Assembly (NCBI RefSeq): GCF_001570425.1
Contig: NZ_BCSX01000011.1
Span: 124,001-188,000, forward strand
Direction: 5' to 3'
Length of the DNA stretch: 64,000 bases
Source: Mycolicibacterium brisbanense
GTDB lineage: Bacteria > Actinomycetota > Actinomycetes > Mycobacteriales > Mycobacteriaceae
Positions 33,467-42,636 of the stretch are shown here, piece by piece. The notes under the pieces were generated by a model that searched no databases, was not told the DNA's origin, and was given only the letters and a program-made list of their open reading frames with translations. Position 1 is the stretch's first letter, and each line of letters begins with the position of its first letter. A program made the position numbers and the translations under genes.

Positions 33467-34854
33467 ACGCCCCGCAGACCGTGGCGCCCGCGCCGGACTC
33501 CGAGATGGTCCAATACGCATCGCGGATGGCTGGGCTCGAGGATCTTCCCATTGGGCGTGCCGAGATCGAGTTGAGCGCTCCCGCCACCGACCTCGTGCTC
33601 GCGGATGACCTTCGCGCAGCTACGAAGATCATGGCGCTGGTCCGATTGCACTCGTATCCCGTGGGAGTCACGCTGCTTGACGGCGACCTCGGACTTTCGT
33701 GGGAGGCGCACGCTCCGGCCGTGTGGGCAGCTCTGGGTGGAGAGGTCAACCGTCACCTCGCGGCAGACGGGTATCCCGCCGTCGAAAGCCTGGCTGAGCT
33801 GGCGGTGACGACGGACGCACCGACATTGCCGGGGTGTCTGCACAGGCGTGAAAGTGTGCTAGCTACAGCGCCATTCGCCACCGTCGCGGTGGCCACTCGA
33901 AACCGACCCGACAGTCTGCGCGGCTGCCTGGAGGCGCTCCAGCAGCTGTCGTACCCGTCCTACGAGATCGTCGTCGTCGACAATGACCCGACGACCGATG
34001 AGACAGCGAACATGGTCAAGGAGATCTTCGGACCGCGGGTTCGCTACATTCGCGAGAACCGGCGTGGCGTCGCCTCCGCCCACAACTGCGCACTGGAGGC
34101 AGCGCGGGGCGAGATCATCGCCTTCGTCGATGACGACGTGGTCGTCGACACACATTGGTTGACCGGTATTGCCGAAGGATTCGCCGCAGGCGACGACGTC
34201 GGCTGTGTAACCGGTCTGATCCTCCCTGCCGAGCTGGTGACTCCGGCTCAGTTGCTGCTGGAGAAGCATGGGGGCTTTGACAAGGGGTTCGAACAGCGCG
34301 TCTTCGACACTGGCCGAAACCGGCCTCAGGACAAGCTGTTTCCTTTCACGGCAGGGCGGTTGGGGTCGGGCGCCAACATGGCGTTCCATACCGCGAAGCT
34401 TCGCCGTCTCGGCGGATTCGATGCAGCACTCGGGATCGGGACGTTTGCCCGTGGTGGCGACGATCTGGCCGGTTTCTTCCAGGTCGTGGTGGCCGGGCAT
34501 CAGCTCGTCTACCAACCCGGCGCGGTGGCGTGGCATCGACACCACCGCGAGATGTCAGCGCTGCAGAACCAGTCCTACGGGTATGGAATGGGCTTGGGCG
34601 CGTTCCTGGCGAGCTCCCTGTGGAGAAACCCCCGGATGTTGGCCCAGGTGCTACGGCGGCTGCCCAGCGGCTTCACCTACGCGTTCAGCGACTCCTCGAC
34701 TCGCAACGAAGGCCGCTACGACGGATGGCCGCCCGAACTTGCCCGGCTGGAGCGGCGTGGATTGCTGTTGGGCCCTGGCGCGTACGCGGTCAGTCGGTGG
34801 CGTAGCAGACGATGGCCGGCCAGCGACAAGGCTGTTGATGCTCGTCAAGGATAG
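33463..34854 (+). CDS. Family 2 glycosyltransferase with N-terminal extension
   Basis: This 463-residue protein has a ~140-residue N-terminal domain of unknown type, then a GT2 core beginning ATVAVATRNRPDSLRGCLEA. Motifs include VDNDPTTDET, FVDDDVVVDTHWL (DxD), and GSGANMAFHTAKLRRLGGFD with GGDDLAGFFQ and an acceptor-side W-HR-HH. It probably extends a polysaccharide or glycolipid. It overlaps the preceding gene by 4 bp and the following flippase by 17 bp, so translation is coupled. Confidence 0.88.
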   Translation: MNAPQTVAPAPDSEMVQYASRMAGLEDLPIGRAEIELSAPATDLVLADDLRAATKIMALVRLHSYPVGVTLLDGDLGLSWEAHAPAVWAALGGEVNRHLAADGYPAVESLAELAVTTDAPTLPGCLHRRESVLATAPFATVAVATRNRPDSLRGCLEALQQLSYPSYEIVVVDNDPTTDETANMVKEIFGPRVRYIRENRRGVASAHNCALEAARGEIIAFVDDDVVVDTHWLTGIAEGFAAGDDVGCVTGLILPAELVTPAQLLLEKHGGFDKGFEQRVFDTGRNRPQDKLFPFTAGRLGSGANMAFHTAKLRRLGGFDAALGIGTFARGGDDLAGFFQVVVAGHQLVYQPGAVAWHRHHREMSALQNQSYGYGMGLGAFLASSLWRNPRMLAQVLRRLPSGFTYAFSDSSTRNEGRYDGWPPELARLERRGLLLGPGAYAVSRWRSRRWPASDKAVDARQG

Positions 34855-36193
34855 GTCCCGAGTTCCCGGCTGGTCGGTCCTCGGCGCGATCGTACGAGAT
34901 CTCCGGGATCCATTGCTCCGCAACGGTCATCTGCTTACATTGAGCTCCACGCTCACGTCGGTGATCGGCTTTTTCTTCTGGACGGTGGCCGCGTGGAAAT
35001 ACGACCCGGCCACCGTCGGGCGGAACTCCGCTGCGATCTCACTGATGGTTTTCGTCGCGGCGATCGCGCAGCTCAACCTGTCGAGCGCAGTTGTTCGTTT
35101 CGTCCCGGTCAGCGGTCGCCGCACCACGTCACTCATTGTCGTGATGTATTGCGTGAGTGGTTGTGTGGCACTGGTGGTCGGCGTCTGCGCGGTCGCGATA
35201 CTCAAGGTGCTCACACCGGACTTGGCGTTCTTTGACGGAGGGCTACCGCAAGCGATGTTCGTGGCGGCCACCGTGATCTACACGATCTTCGTGATACAGG
35301 ACAGCGTCCTGTTCGCCTTGCGCCGGCCGGCGTTGGTGCCGTTGGAGAATTTTGTCACAGCAGTTCTGCGGGTGGGGTTGGTCGTCGCACTGGCCGCAGT
35401 CGTTCCGAGACACGGGATCTTCGCATCGTGGGTGTTGGCCTTGGGATGCATTGTCCTGGCGGTCGGGGTATTCGTTTTTGCCCGCGCAATCCCACGGCAC
35501 CGCCGCGAAGCGGAGGGCGTCGACGAGTTGCCGCCGTCACGCCAGATCGTGCGCTTCGTGGCGTGGGACTACCTCGGGTCGATCTCGTCGATCGGTTCGA
35601 CCTCTGTCATCCCGCTCATCGTGGTCGCGATTCTGGGTGCAGAGCAGAACGGGTTCTTCGCTGTCGCGTGGCTCATCGCGTCGGCGCTATACCTGGTCAG
35701 TTTCAACATGGGCTTCTCGTTGGTCATGGAATCCGCGGCCGACCAGTCCCGTCTTGGACGTCAGGTCCGTGATGTCCTGGTACACACAGGAAAACTGATG
35801 GCGCTGGTCGTCGTTGTGCTCGTTGTCTTCGCGCCCTATCTGCTCGGCATATTCGGCCACTCGTATCAGGCGGCCGACAACACGCTCCGCCTTCTCGCTC
35901 TCGCCGCGCTGCCGAACCTCGTGGTGGTCACGGCTATCAATTCCTCCCGCGCTCAACGCCGCATGGGGTTGGTCGTCTGGACGCAGATCGCCCAGTGTCT
36001 GTTGGTGCTGCCCCTCACCTGGCTGTTGCTACCGGAAGTCGGTCTCATCGGGGTCGCCATCGCGTGGCTGGTCACTCAGCTCCTGATCTCTGGAGCACTT
36101 CTTGTCCGAAGGGATCTTTGGCTGACGGTGCGTCCCGCACAGTCGCCGGGAACCATGGCGCTCGTGGAAGGGGAACCGACACCATGCCGGTGA
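34838..36193 (+). CDS. Polysaccharide/lipid-linked glycan flippase (Wzx-like, MATE superfamily)
   Basis: ATG 34838 gives 451 residues with about 12-14 hydrophobic segments, starting with LTSVIGFFFWTVAAWKYDPATVG, the typical first helix and AxxxG loop of oligosaccharide flippases. It would move a lipid-linked glycan across the cytoplasmic membrane. It overlaps the upstream glycosyltransferase and the downstream deacetylase start (36184), showing tight operon packing. A longer reading from 34268 overlaps the upstream gene in a wrong frame. Confidence 0.85.
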   Translation: MLVKDRSRVPGWSVLGAIVRDLRDPLLRNGHLLTLSSTLTSVIGFFFWTVAAWKYDPATVGRNSAAISLMVFVAAIAQLNLSSAVVRFVPVSGRRTTSLIVVMYCVSGCVALVVGVCAVAILKVLTPDLAFFDGGLPQAMFVAATVIYTIFVIQDSVLFALRRPALVPLENFVTAVLRVGLVVALAAVVPRHGIFASWVLALGCIVLAVGVFVFARAIPRHRREAEGVDELPPSRQIVRFVAWDYLGSISSIGSTSVIPLIVVAILGAEQNGFFAVAWLIASALYLVSFNMGFSLVMESAADQSRLGRQVRDVLVHTGKLMALVVVVLVVFAPYLLGIFGHSYQAADNTLRLLALAALPNLVVVTAINSSRAQRRMGLVVWTQIAQCLLVLPLTWLLLPEVGLIGVAIAWLVTQLLISGALLVRRDLWLTVRPAQSPGTMALVEGEPTPCR

Positions 36194-37014
36194 TTCCGAT
36201 CCTGCTGTACCACTCGGTCACATCCGCCCCAGACGATTGGATCGCACCGTACACGGTGACTCCCCGTGACTTCGCCGAACACGTCGACCTCATCCTGGCG
36301 AGTGGCCGAACGGCGATGACAGTGTCGGACCTTCACGATGCGCTGGAAGGACGATCCCTACTGCCGGAAAGGCCGGTAGTGATCACCTTCGACGACGGAT
36401 TCGCGGATTTCACACAGGTTTCCGATGTGCTGGCCGCTCATGACCTGCCGAGCACGCTCTACATCACGACCGGGGCTCTGGCGGGACGTGCCGCCCGCCC
36501 GGCGGGGATGGCACTGCCGCCCGCACCGATGTTGGATTGGTCGCAGCTTTCCGACCTCGCGGACCGAAATGTGGAGATCGGTGGACATACCCATACTCAT
36601 CCGCAGTTGGACACGCTGCGTACATCTGTCGCCTCGGACGAAATCCGGCGTTGCAAACACCTGCTCGAAGACGAACTCGGACACGAGGTTCGAAGCTTCG
36701 CCTATCCGCACGGGTTCCATTCCGCGCGAATAGTGCGGGCCGTCGAAGGTGCCGGTTATCGATCGGCGTGTGCCGTCATGGATGCGCTGAGCTCGGAAGC
36801 CGATCGCGCGTTCGCGTTGGCGCGCTTGACCGTCCGCTCATCCACCACATCCGAGCAGGTCGCCGCCTGGCTCGATGGTCGCGATGCGCGGGTAGCGCCG
36901 TACCCGGAGCGGTTGCGAACCAAGGGGTGGCGTGCCTACCGGCGCATCCGGGGTGCCAGGTCGACCCGCGGCGTGTTCGCCGGCGCGACAACGGCCGAGG
37001 CCACGTATCGCTGA
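36184..37014 (+). CDS. Polysaccharide deacetylase (NodB homology, CE4)
   Basis: ATG 36184 overlaps the flippase end by 10 bp; the product has 276 residues. VVITFDDGFADF holds the NodB Asp-Asp motif (Asp70-Asp71), and GGHTHTHPQLDTL supplies the metal-binding histidines (H-x3-H), with SFAYPHGFHS as motif 3. It likely removes N- or O-acetyl groups from a glycan or lipid-linked sugar. There is no signal peptide, so it may act in the cytoplasm. It converges on the ATP-grasp gene, only 13 bp apart. Confidence 0.87.
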   Translation: MPVIPILLYHSVTSAPDDWIAPYTVTPRDFAEHVDLILASGRTAMTVSDLHDALEGRSLLPERPVVITFDDGFADFTQVSDVLAAHDLPSTLYITTGALAGRAARPAGMALPPAPMLDWSQLSDLADRNVEIGGHTHTHPQLDTLRTSVASDEIRRCKHLLEDELGHEVRSFAYPHGFHSARIVRAVEGAGYRSACAVMDALSSEADRAFALARLTVRSSTTSEQVAAWLDGRDARVAPYPERLRTKGWRAYRRIRGARSTRGVFAGATTAEATYR

Positions 37015-37027
37015 CAGTTCCGCCTCG

Positions 37028-38272
37028 TCACCTGGTCGTCGACCCGTTGTGTGAGTGGACCAACCGGCCGAGAATTCTGGCGGCGGGCACCGATGACCAA
37101 CCGAGCATGGCCATGAACGGCTGCAGATCGTCTTTTGCCAACCAGCCGAACTCCGTTCGGCTCGCCCTGCCCGGTACCGACGGCGTGGAGTATGTACTGT
37201 GTCGATACGCTTGCAGCGCAGGTAGATCGAGGTTCTCGACGATGAACCGACGGCCGCCGACGGGCGGCGCGACGGGTACGGCGCGTCCGGTCAGGCCCAG
37301 GTGCAGAGCTCTGACGACATCGACGCCCGCTTCGTTCTCGAACAAGCGGAACTGCGCCCCGACTCGTGGGTTGAAGTCCAGTAGGTAGTAACGGCCGTCG
37401 CGCCGGTCATAGCGCCAGTCGAGATCGGCAATGCCCTGGAATCCAATGCTTTTCATCAATCGGCTGGTCTGGTCGGCCAACTCTGCATTGTCGATCGAGT
37501 AGGCACAGGTGGTCACGCCGGCGTGAGGTGGCCAGGAGCGGACCTTCACACCGGTGAACTGCACCAGGCAATCGGCGGAGCCGTCGCAGTACACATGGAC
37601 GATCCAGTCCTCGGCCTCGTCGGTCGGGAGGTAATCCTGCAGGATGACGCTGAATCTGTCGCCCCAGGACCGGGCGAGTTCGTGTAGCGAGGCTGCGTCG
37701 TCGACCCGAGTGGTGCCGCCGACCGCCGGTGCCCTGTGCCGTTCGAATGCCTCCAAGTTCTTCGCCACCAAGGGGAATTGGGCTTCGACCGCGACTTGCG
37801 CCAGCTCCGTCGAATCGGTGGGAAAGTATGCCCGCGGCGTCGCGATGCCGTGCTCGATGCAGAGTTCCCGTAACCCACGCTTGCTGGCGAGGCGGCGCGG
37901 CAAGGTGGCCTCGACGGGTGGGAACAGGAACCCGTCGCGTAGTTCAGCGGCGTGTTCGGCGATGAGCACAGCGGCCTCGTCGTCGGTGGGCACCAGCACC
38001 GTGGGGCGACCGATACGCCGCTGGATGTCGATGAGTCCCTGTACCAGCCATGCAGGGTCTTCAAGTCCTGTGGTCGGCCAGACGAAACGGCCGCTGAGAT
38101 AACGAGATAGGGCAGCCGGTGTCCACCGGTGTTCCGTGATCGCATAGACGGGGACGCCGAGACGGCCCAGGCTACGGATCGCACCGAGGCCGCCGTGGTG
38201 GAGTGGGTAGCGATCAATCTTGACGATCAACGCGGGAACCGACCGGTCCGCGTCGACAAGCGAATGTGCCAT
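37028..38272 (-). CDS. ATP-grasp ligase-like protein
   Basis: ATG 38272 is preceded by GAGGAGGCGGAC and gives 414 residues. The ATP-grasp fold is seen in the preATP-grasp start (LIVKIDRYPLHHGGLGAIRS), FPLVAKNLEAFE, the ILQDYLPTDEAEDWIVHVYC loop, and GIADLDWRYDRRDGRYYLLD with NPRVGAQFRLFE as the Mg-binding end. Such enzymes join a carboxylate to an amine or thiol through an acyl phosphate. Near a condensation-fold acyltransferase it suggests an amino acid or acyl decoration of the glycan; the substrate is unknown. Confidence 0.82.
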   Translation of the reverse strand: MAHSLVDADRSVPALIVKIDRYPLHHGGLGAIRSLGRLGVPVYAITEHRWTPAALSRYLSGRFVWPTTGLEDPAWLVQGLIDIQRRIGRPTVLVPTDDEAAVLIAEHAAELRDGFLFPPVEATLPRRLASKRGLRELCIEHGIATPRAYFPTDSTELAQVAVEAQFPLVAKNLEAFERHRAPAVGGTTRVDDAASLHELARSWGDRFSVILQDYLPTDEAEDWIVHVYCDGSADCLVQFTGVKVRSWPPHAGVTTCAYSIDNAELADQTSRLMKSIGFQGIADLDWRYDRRDGRYYLLDFNPRVGAQFRLFENEAGVDVVRALHLGLTGRAVPVAPPVGGRRFIVENLDLPALQAYRHSTYSTPSVPGRASRTEFGWLAKDDLQPFMAMLGWSSVPAARILGRLVHSHNGSTTR

Positions 38273-38390
38273 GTCCGCCTCCTCTACTCGGCAGACATGG
38301 TGCGCGATCGCATGGCTTTGCTGCACGAGTGACCGGAACTCTACAAGCCGACGGTCGAGCAGGACATGGGTGACACCGCTGGAATTCGGT

Positions 38391-39644
38391 TCAGCGAAGT
38401 TCCAGAAGGCGGATGGGATCAGATCGGATCGCGTCGGTGGCGCGGCGTATCGAGCTCTGGTCGTACACATTGTCGTGGAACGTGAACGAGATGGTCCGCT
38501 CACCGCCGATCACTCCGGTGAACACCGACACGTGCGACGGCGATGCGGGGTCCAACAGCGCGGTCACCACTTTCGGTTCACCGAGCTGCCAGGGCGCGTC
38601 GTCGAACGGCGTCAGCGGGCCCACGTCGGAATAGACCATGTCTACGGGCGCCCCGGGACGCCACACGTCGGGCGCGCCAAGGCTCCGCGGTCCCGGCCAT
38701 AAGAGTGAGCGAGCGGAAACCAGACCCATCGCCAGCACCGGGAAACCGGAGTCGACCTGCTCTTTGATTTCGTGGGCGACATCGGCCACGGCCCTGCCGA
38801 CGGGAGCGAGAACCTTCAGCCCGAATATGAAGTTGGCGTTTACGCGGTGTCCTCGCGGCAGATACCGTCGACAATCGGTAACGAGCCTGACCGAGTCCGC
38901 GAGGTCGATGCCGGCGGCGGCGAGCGCTCGTCGCACAATCATGAGCCACGTCGCCGCCCCGCCGGCCTTGGGAGCGTTGGTTTCCCGCCACCGGTCGACA
39001 GCGCGCCCATGCTCGGCGCCGAGGTGGAGGTCTTCCACCGCGACCGACGGACTCCACGACGTCGCCTTTGTTTCCGTCTCAGCCGGTGCTGCGTCGGTTC
39101 GTGACTCCAGTACGCGTCTGGACGCCGAGGCCACCCGCGACGGATGGGCGGCGAACGTGCGTACGAGTGCTCGGCTGAGGGCGAATCGCGTATCCCGCTC
39201 TGCGATCCACCGTGGATGCCGGCCGGCACGCATGCTGAACAGCGCGTCGACGAAGTCGACGAACAACCGCGCGTCGCCTAGGCCGTGGTCGACGTCGACC
39301 GCGATATGACGGTCTGACACGTATACCTGGAAGGGTTGGCAGAGCGCGGAATGTCGCCGGATGTAATGCAGGACCGCCGCGCTGCCAGTGTCGGCGACGT
39401 CCTGCGGTACCGCGCGGATCGTCGGAGACAACTGACTTTCGAAGGTCCAGCGCCTGGTGCCGGAACTCGGAACCAACCCGACCCGGGTGTACTGCCCGGC
39501 CTGTGCTGCGGACTTCAGGGCACCTTCTATGAGCGCGGCCGACGGCACCGCGACATTCTCCAGGCAACCCACGTAGCGCGCGCCCGCGAGTTGTATGTCC
39601 AGACCGCTGGCGAAGTGTGTCGATCCAGCTCTCGGCGGTGCCAT
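38391..39644 (-). CDS. Condensation-fold acyltransferase (PapA/WES-like)
   Basis: The 417-residue protein shows one clear condensation-superfamily signature, the HxxxD-type motif in VDHGLGDARLF, preceded by a QVYVSDRHIAVDV strand. The C-terminal half contains VNANFIFGLKVLAP and a PVDMVYSDVGPL strand corresponding to the second subdomain; the DFGW-type motif is not obvious. PapA and related mycobacterial enzymes acylate sugars or polyketides. It precedes the ATP-grasp gene in the same direction by 118 bp. Function as a glycan acyltransferase is inference. Confidence 0.7.
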   Translation of the reverse strand: MAPPRAGSTHFASGLDIQLAGARYVGCLENVAVPSAALIEGALKSAAQAGQYTRVGLVPSSGTRRWTFESQLSPTIRAVPQDVADTGSAAVLHYIRRHSALCQPFQVYVSDRHIAVDVDHGLGDARLFVDFVDALFSMRAGRHPRWIAERDTRFALSRALVRTFAAHPSRVASASRRVLESRTDAAPAETETKATSWSPSVAVEDLHLGAEHGRAVDRWRETNAPKAGGAATWLMIVRRALAAAGIDLADSVRLVTDCRRYLPRGHRVNANFIFGLKVLAPVGRAVADVAHEIKEQVDSGFPVLAMGLVSARSLLWPGPRSLGAPDVWRPGAPVDMVYSDVGPLTPFDDAPWQLGEPKVVTALLDPASPSHVSVFTGVIGGERTISFTFHDNVYDQSSIRRATDAIRSDPIRLLELR

Positions 39645-39693
39645 CGCTATTTGTTCTTCCCCGTCCGCACGTCCGTTCGTGGCACGCCCGCCC

Positions 39694-39708
39694 GAACAAC
39701 CACTGTTC
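39694..39708. promoter_or_regulatory. Short inverted repeat in divergent promoter
   Basis: GAACA-ACCAC-TGTTC lies 50 bp upstream of the acyltransferase start in the ~290-bp gap before the methyltransferase gene. A 5-bp-arm dyad may be a chance occurrence, and no second copy was found nearby. Confidence 0.3.
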
Positions 39709-39933
39709 TCTAGTCACGTTAGTGCAGCCCCTGGTGCGGCACGGACTCGTCCACTGCGTGCAGCCATCGCATGTTCGTAGCTAATCTCGCGTCAAGACCG
39801 ACCATGCGGGTAAGTTGACTGAGTATCGTCGAATTTCAATCGTGGACAGATGCGCTGTCGCGGTTGCTGTGGCGCCATCGCGCCTACTTGCGTGTCCGCG
39901 TCAAGCGGGCGCGGTCGGCACTGGGCCAGAAAG

Positions 39934-41205
39934 GTGACGCCAAGGGTGTTATGTCGTTTGTGCCAGTCCAGTCGGTTGGTCAGCGTCTTGGATCTCGGCG
40001 CCACCCCGCCGTGCGAGCGGTTCCTCACCGTCGCCCAGCTCGACGTGCCGGAGCCGACTTTCCCACTGCACCTCCGGTTGTGTGAAGACTGCCTGCTTCT
40101 GCAGATTCCGGCGCTGATCACTCCGGAAGACACCTTCACCGAATATGCGTACTACTCTTCATTTTCGGATAGCTGGGTACGGCATGCGCAGGAGTTCGTC
40201 ACGGCGAGTATCGACCGCCTGGCGCTAGATGCGGGATCCTTTGTGGTCGAGGTCGCGAGTAACGACGGGTATCTGTTGCAGCACGTTGTATCCGCGGGCA
40301 TCCCGTGCGTGGGCATCGAGCCGTCGGTCAACGTCGGTGCGGCGGCGCGTGATCGTTCAGTGCCGACCATGACGGCGTTCCTGGACGAGGATGTCGCACG
40401 CACAGTCGTGAGCGAGCATGGCGCCGCGGATCTGGTGGTCGCCAACAACGTTTACGCGCATATCCCAGACTTGGTCGGGTTCAGCCGATCGTTACGTGGG
40501 TTGATGGGCGACGCCGGATGGCTGAGCATCGAGGTCCATCACGCGCTCAACCTGGTCACTCTCGGTCAGTTCGACACGATCTACCACGAGCACTTCCAGT
40601 ACTACACGCTGCTCTCGGCAAGCCGGGCGTTGGCCACTGCAGGGCTGGAAACTGTTGACGTCGAACTGTTGGCGACCCATGGTGGCTCGATCCGAATCTG
40701 GGCTCGCCCTCGGGAATTGGGCGTGGCACCAAGCCCGAGGGTGGCCGAGGTGCTGCAGCTCGAAGAGTCGGTAGGGCTCCACACCGTGGCTGGCTACCGG
40801 CAACTGCGTCGGAAAACCGAGGCAGTACGCCAAGATCTGCTGCGCTTTCTCCTGGATTGTCGGGCACAGGAGAAGCGCGTCGTCGGCTACGGCGCGCCCG
40901 GCAAGGGCAACACCCTGCTGAACTACTGTGGGATTCGTACCGATCTGCTCGAATACACGGTCGACCGCAACCCGTACAAGCACGGACGGTTCACGCCGGG
41001 GACACGAATCCCGATCCATAACCCCGAACGCATCGCCGAGGATCGGCCCGACGTCGTCCTCGCATTGCCCTGGAATCTCGAGACGGAGCTGACCCAACAG
41101 CTCGACTACATCGCGGAATGGGGCGGGGAATTGGTGTTTCCGCTTCCGTCGCTACACACTGCGGCACTGCCGCAGACTCGACCGGTGGGGAGCCAGAAGA
41201 AATGA
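39934..41205 (+). CDS. Sugar C-methyltransferase, zinc-binding (TylCIII/NovU-like)
   Basis: I prefer GTG 39934 (423 residues; AGAAAG just upstream) since the family begins with a short zinc module; an in-frame ATG at 39850 adds a low-complexity stretch. Zinc ligands Cys7/Cys10 and Cys50/Cys53 are followed by a SAM-binding motif VVEVASNDGYLL (about residue 100) and by IEVHHALNLV, the substrate loop EHFQYYT and a C-terminal Rossmann-like GYGAPGKGNTLLNY. The family methylates C3 of keto-deoxy nucleotide sugars. It overlaps the cytidylyltransferase start by 4 bp, so CDP-linked sugars are the probable substrate. Confidence 0.87.
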   Translation: MTPRVLCRLCQSSRLVSVLDLGATPPCERFLTVAQLDVPEPTFPLHLRLCEDCLLLQIPALITPEDTFTEYAYYSSFSDSWVRHAQEFVTASIDRLALDAGSFVVEVASNDGYLLQHVVSAGIPCVGIEPSVNVGAAARDRSVPTMTAFLDEDVARTVVSEHGAADLVVANNVYAHIPDLVGFSRSLRGLMGDAGWLSIEVHHALNLVTLGQFDTIYHEHFQYYTLLSASRALATAGLETVDVELLATHGGSIRIWARPRELGVAPSPRVAEVLQLEESVGLHTVAGYRQLRRKTEAVRQDLLRFLLDCRAQEKRVVGYGAPGKGNTLLNYCGIRTDLLEYTVDRNPYKHGRFTPGTRIPIHNPERIAEDRPDVVLALPWNLETELTQQLDYIAEWGGELVFPLPSLHTAALPQTRPVGSQKK

Positions 41206-41978
41206 AAGTCGTTCTGTTCTGCGGGGGTTATGGCATGCGGATGAGAAACGGCGTCCACGACGATCTCCCCAAACCGATGCAGGCGGTGGGCCCACGACCT
41301 CTGCTCTGGCATGTCATGCGGTATTACGCCCACTTCGGGCACAAGGACTTCATCCTGTGTCTGGGATACGGCGGAGTTCGCATCAGGGAGTACTTCCTGA
41401 CCTACCAGGAAGCACTGTCCAATGACTTCACGTTGCGCAACAACAGAATCGAACTTCTGGATTCGGATATCAGCGACTGGAACATCACATTCGTCGACAC
41501 CGGCCTCGATTCACCGATCGGTGAGCGGCTCCGCAGAGTCAGGAATCACCTGGTGGACGATGAGTTCTTCCTGGCGAACTATGCCGACGTGCTTTCTGAT
41601 GCGCCACTGGACGTCATGGTCGACAAGTTTCATGCGTCGGGAGCCGCGGCGTCGATGATGCTCGTTCCACCGCAGCAGTCGTTCCACTACGTCGAAGCAG
41701 GCGAGAGTGGCCAGGTCACCGGCATCCTCCCGGTGTCGGGACTGTCCATCTGGGTCAACGGAGGTTTCTTCGTACTGTCGCAGGATGTTTTCGACGTTCT
41801 GCCACCTTTCGGAGATCTGGTCGCCGATGTCTGCGGGACGCTGGCAACCGAGAGGCGTTTGTTCGGTTACAAGCACAGCGGCTATTGGAAACCGGCGGAT
41901 ACCTACAAGGAGAGATCCGAACTCGACGCCGCCTACTACAACGGTGAACGTCCCTGGATGCTCTGGGAAAGAAGATGA
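41202..41978 (+). CDS. rfbF: Glucose-1-phosphate cytidylyltransferase
   Basis: 258 residues from ATG 41202. The nucleotidyltransferase signature is FCGGYGMRMR (residues 6-15), followed by KPMQAVGPRPLLWHVMRYYA, and the family-typical SIWVNGGFFVLSQDVFD and GYWKPADTYKE. It makes CDP-glucose from CTP and glucose-1-phosphate, the first step to CDP-deoxyhexoses. It is coupled to both neighbours by 4-bp overlaps (ATGA at 41202 and at 41975). The dehydratase for the second step is nearby at 42637 on the other strand. Confidence 0.9.
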   Translation: MKVVLFCGGYGMRMRNGVHDDLPKPMQAVGPRPLLWHVMRYYAHFGHKDFILCLGYGGVRIREYFLTYQEALSNDFTLRNNRIELLDSDISDWNITFVDTGLDSPIGERLRRVRNHLVDDEFFLANYADVLSDAPLDVMVDKFHASGAAASMMLVPPQQSFHYVEAGESGQVTGILPVSGLSIWVNGGFFVLSQDVFDVLPPFGDLVADVCGTLATERRLFGYKHSGYWKPADTYKERSELDAAYYNGERPWMLWERR

Positions 41979-42625
41979 TCCGCCTAGTGACCGGTGCCCT
42001 CGCCGAGGTCGCGGTCGTCGGCGCACACTGCGACGACATCGCCATCGGCATGGGCGGTACCCTGCTCGCGATGGCCGCAGCTGAGCCGGGACTGCGGGTT
42101 CGAGCACTGGTGCTGTCCGGCCGCGGTACCGAACGCGAAGCCGAGGAATTCGCCGCCATGACGGCCTTCTGTCCCGGAGCGGAAGTCGAATTGACGGTCT
42201 GCGACATCCCCGACGGTCGCGCGCCCGCTCACTGGTCGCGCATCAAGGACGTTGTGAGCGCATCAAGCCGATCTTGGAATCCCAGTGTCGTTTTCGGTCC
42301 TCATCGCGGGGATGCGCACCAAGACCATCGGCTCCTCGCCGAACTGCTGCCCACCGAATTCAGGGACCATCTGATCCTCGGGTACGAGATTCCGAAATGG
42401 GAGACGGACACCCCGCAGCCGGTGGTGTTCCACCCGCTGACAACTGAAGTCGCTCGGCGCAAAGCTCAACTGTTGTGCGAGCACTACCCGTCCCAGGCCA
42501 CCCGTGACTGGTTCGACGCGGACTCATTCTTGGCGCTGTCCCGGCTACGCGGCCTGCAGTGCCGCAGTACGCACGCGGAGGCGTTCATTGCCGAGAAAAT
42601 CACCATCGAGTTCGGCGGCCGCTGA
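41975..42625 (+). CDS. PIG-L/LmbE family N-acetylglucosaminyl-type deacetylase
   Basis: 216 residues. The PIG-L metal motif is present as AHCDDIAIG (His18, Asp20, Asp21, where AHPDDE is usual) and the second metal/active segment as DAHQDHRLL. Such zinc enzymes deacetylate amino sugars or hydrolyse amide-linked conjugates. It overlaps the cytidylyltransferase gene by 4 bp, so it is in the CDP-sugar operon. The Cys in place of Pro in the first motif is unusual. Confidence 0.85.
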   Translation: MIRLVTGALAEVAVVGAHCDDIAIGMGGTLLAMAAAEPGLRVRALVLSGRGTEREAEEFAAMTAFCPGAEVELTVCDIPDGRAPAHWSRIKDVVSASSRSWNPSVVFGPHRGDAHQDHRLLAELLPTEFRDHLILGYEIPKWETDTPQPVVFHPLTTEVARRKAQLLCEHYPSQATRDWFDADSFLALSRLRGLQCRSTHAEAFIAEKITIEFGGR

Positions 42626-42630
42626 GCGGC
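42618..42630. terminator. GC-rich hairpin at the convergent end of the CDP-sugar genes
   Basis: GCCGC-TGA-GCGGC forms a 5-bp stem whose loop is the stop codon of the PIG-L gene. It lies between that gene and the convergent dehydratase (ends 42637) and is followed by a short CTTTC. It is a weak terminator candidate. Confidence 0.35.
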
Positions 42631-42636
42631 GGCCTT

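Noticed and set aside
34268..34837. N-terminal extension of the flippase
   Set aside because: It overlaps the upstream glycosyltransferase in a shifted frame; the flippase fold begins right after ATG 34838.
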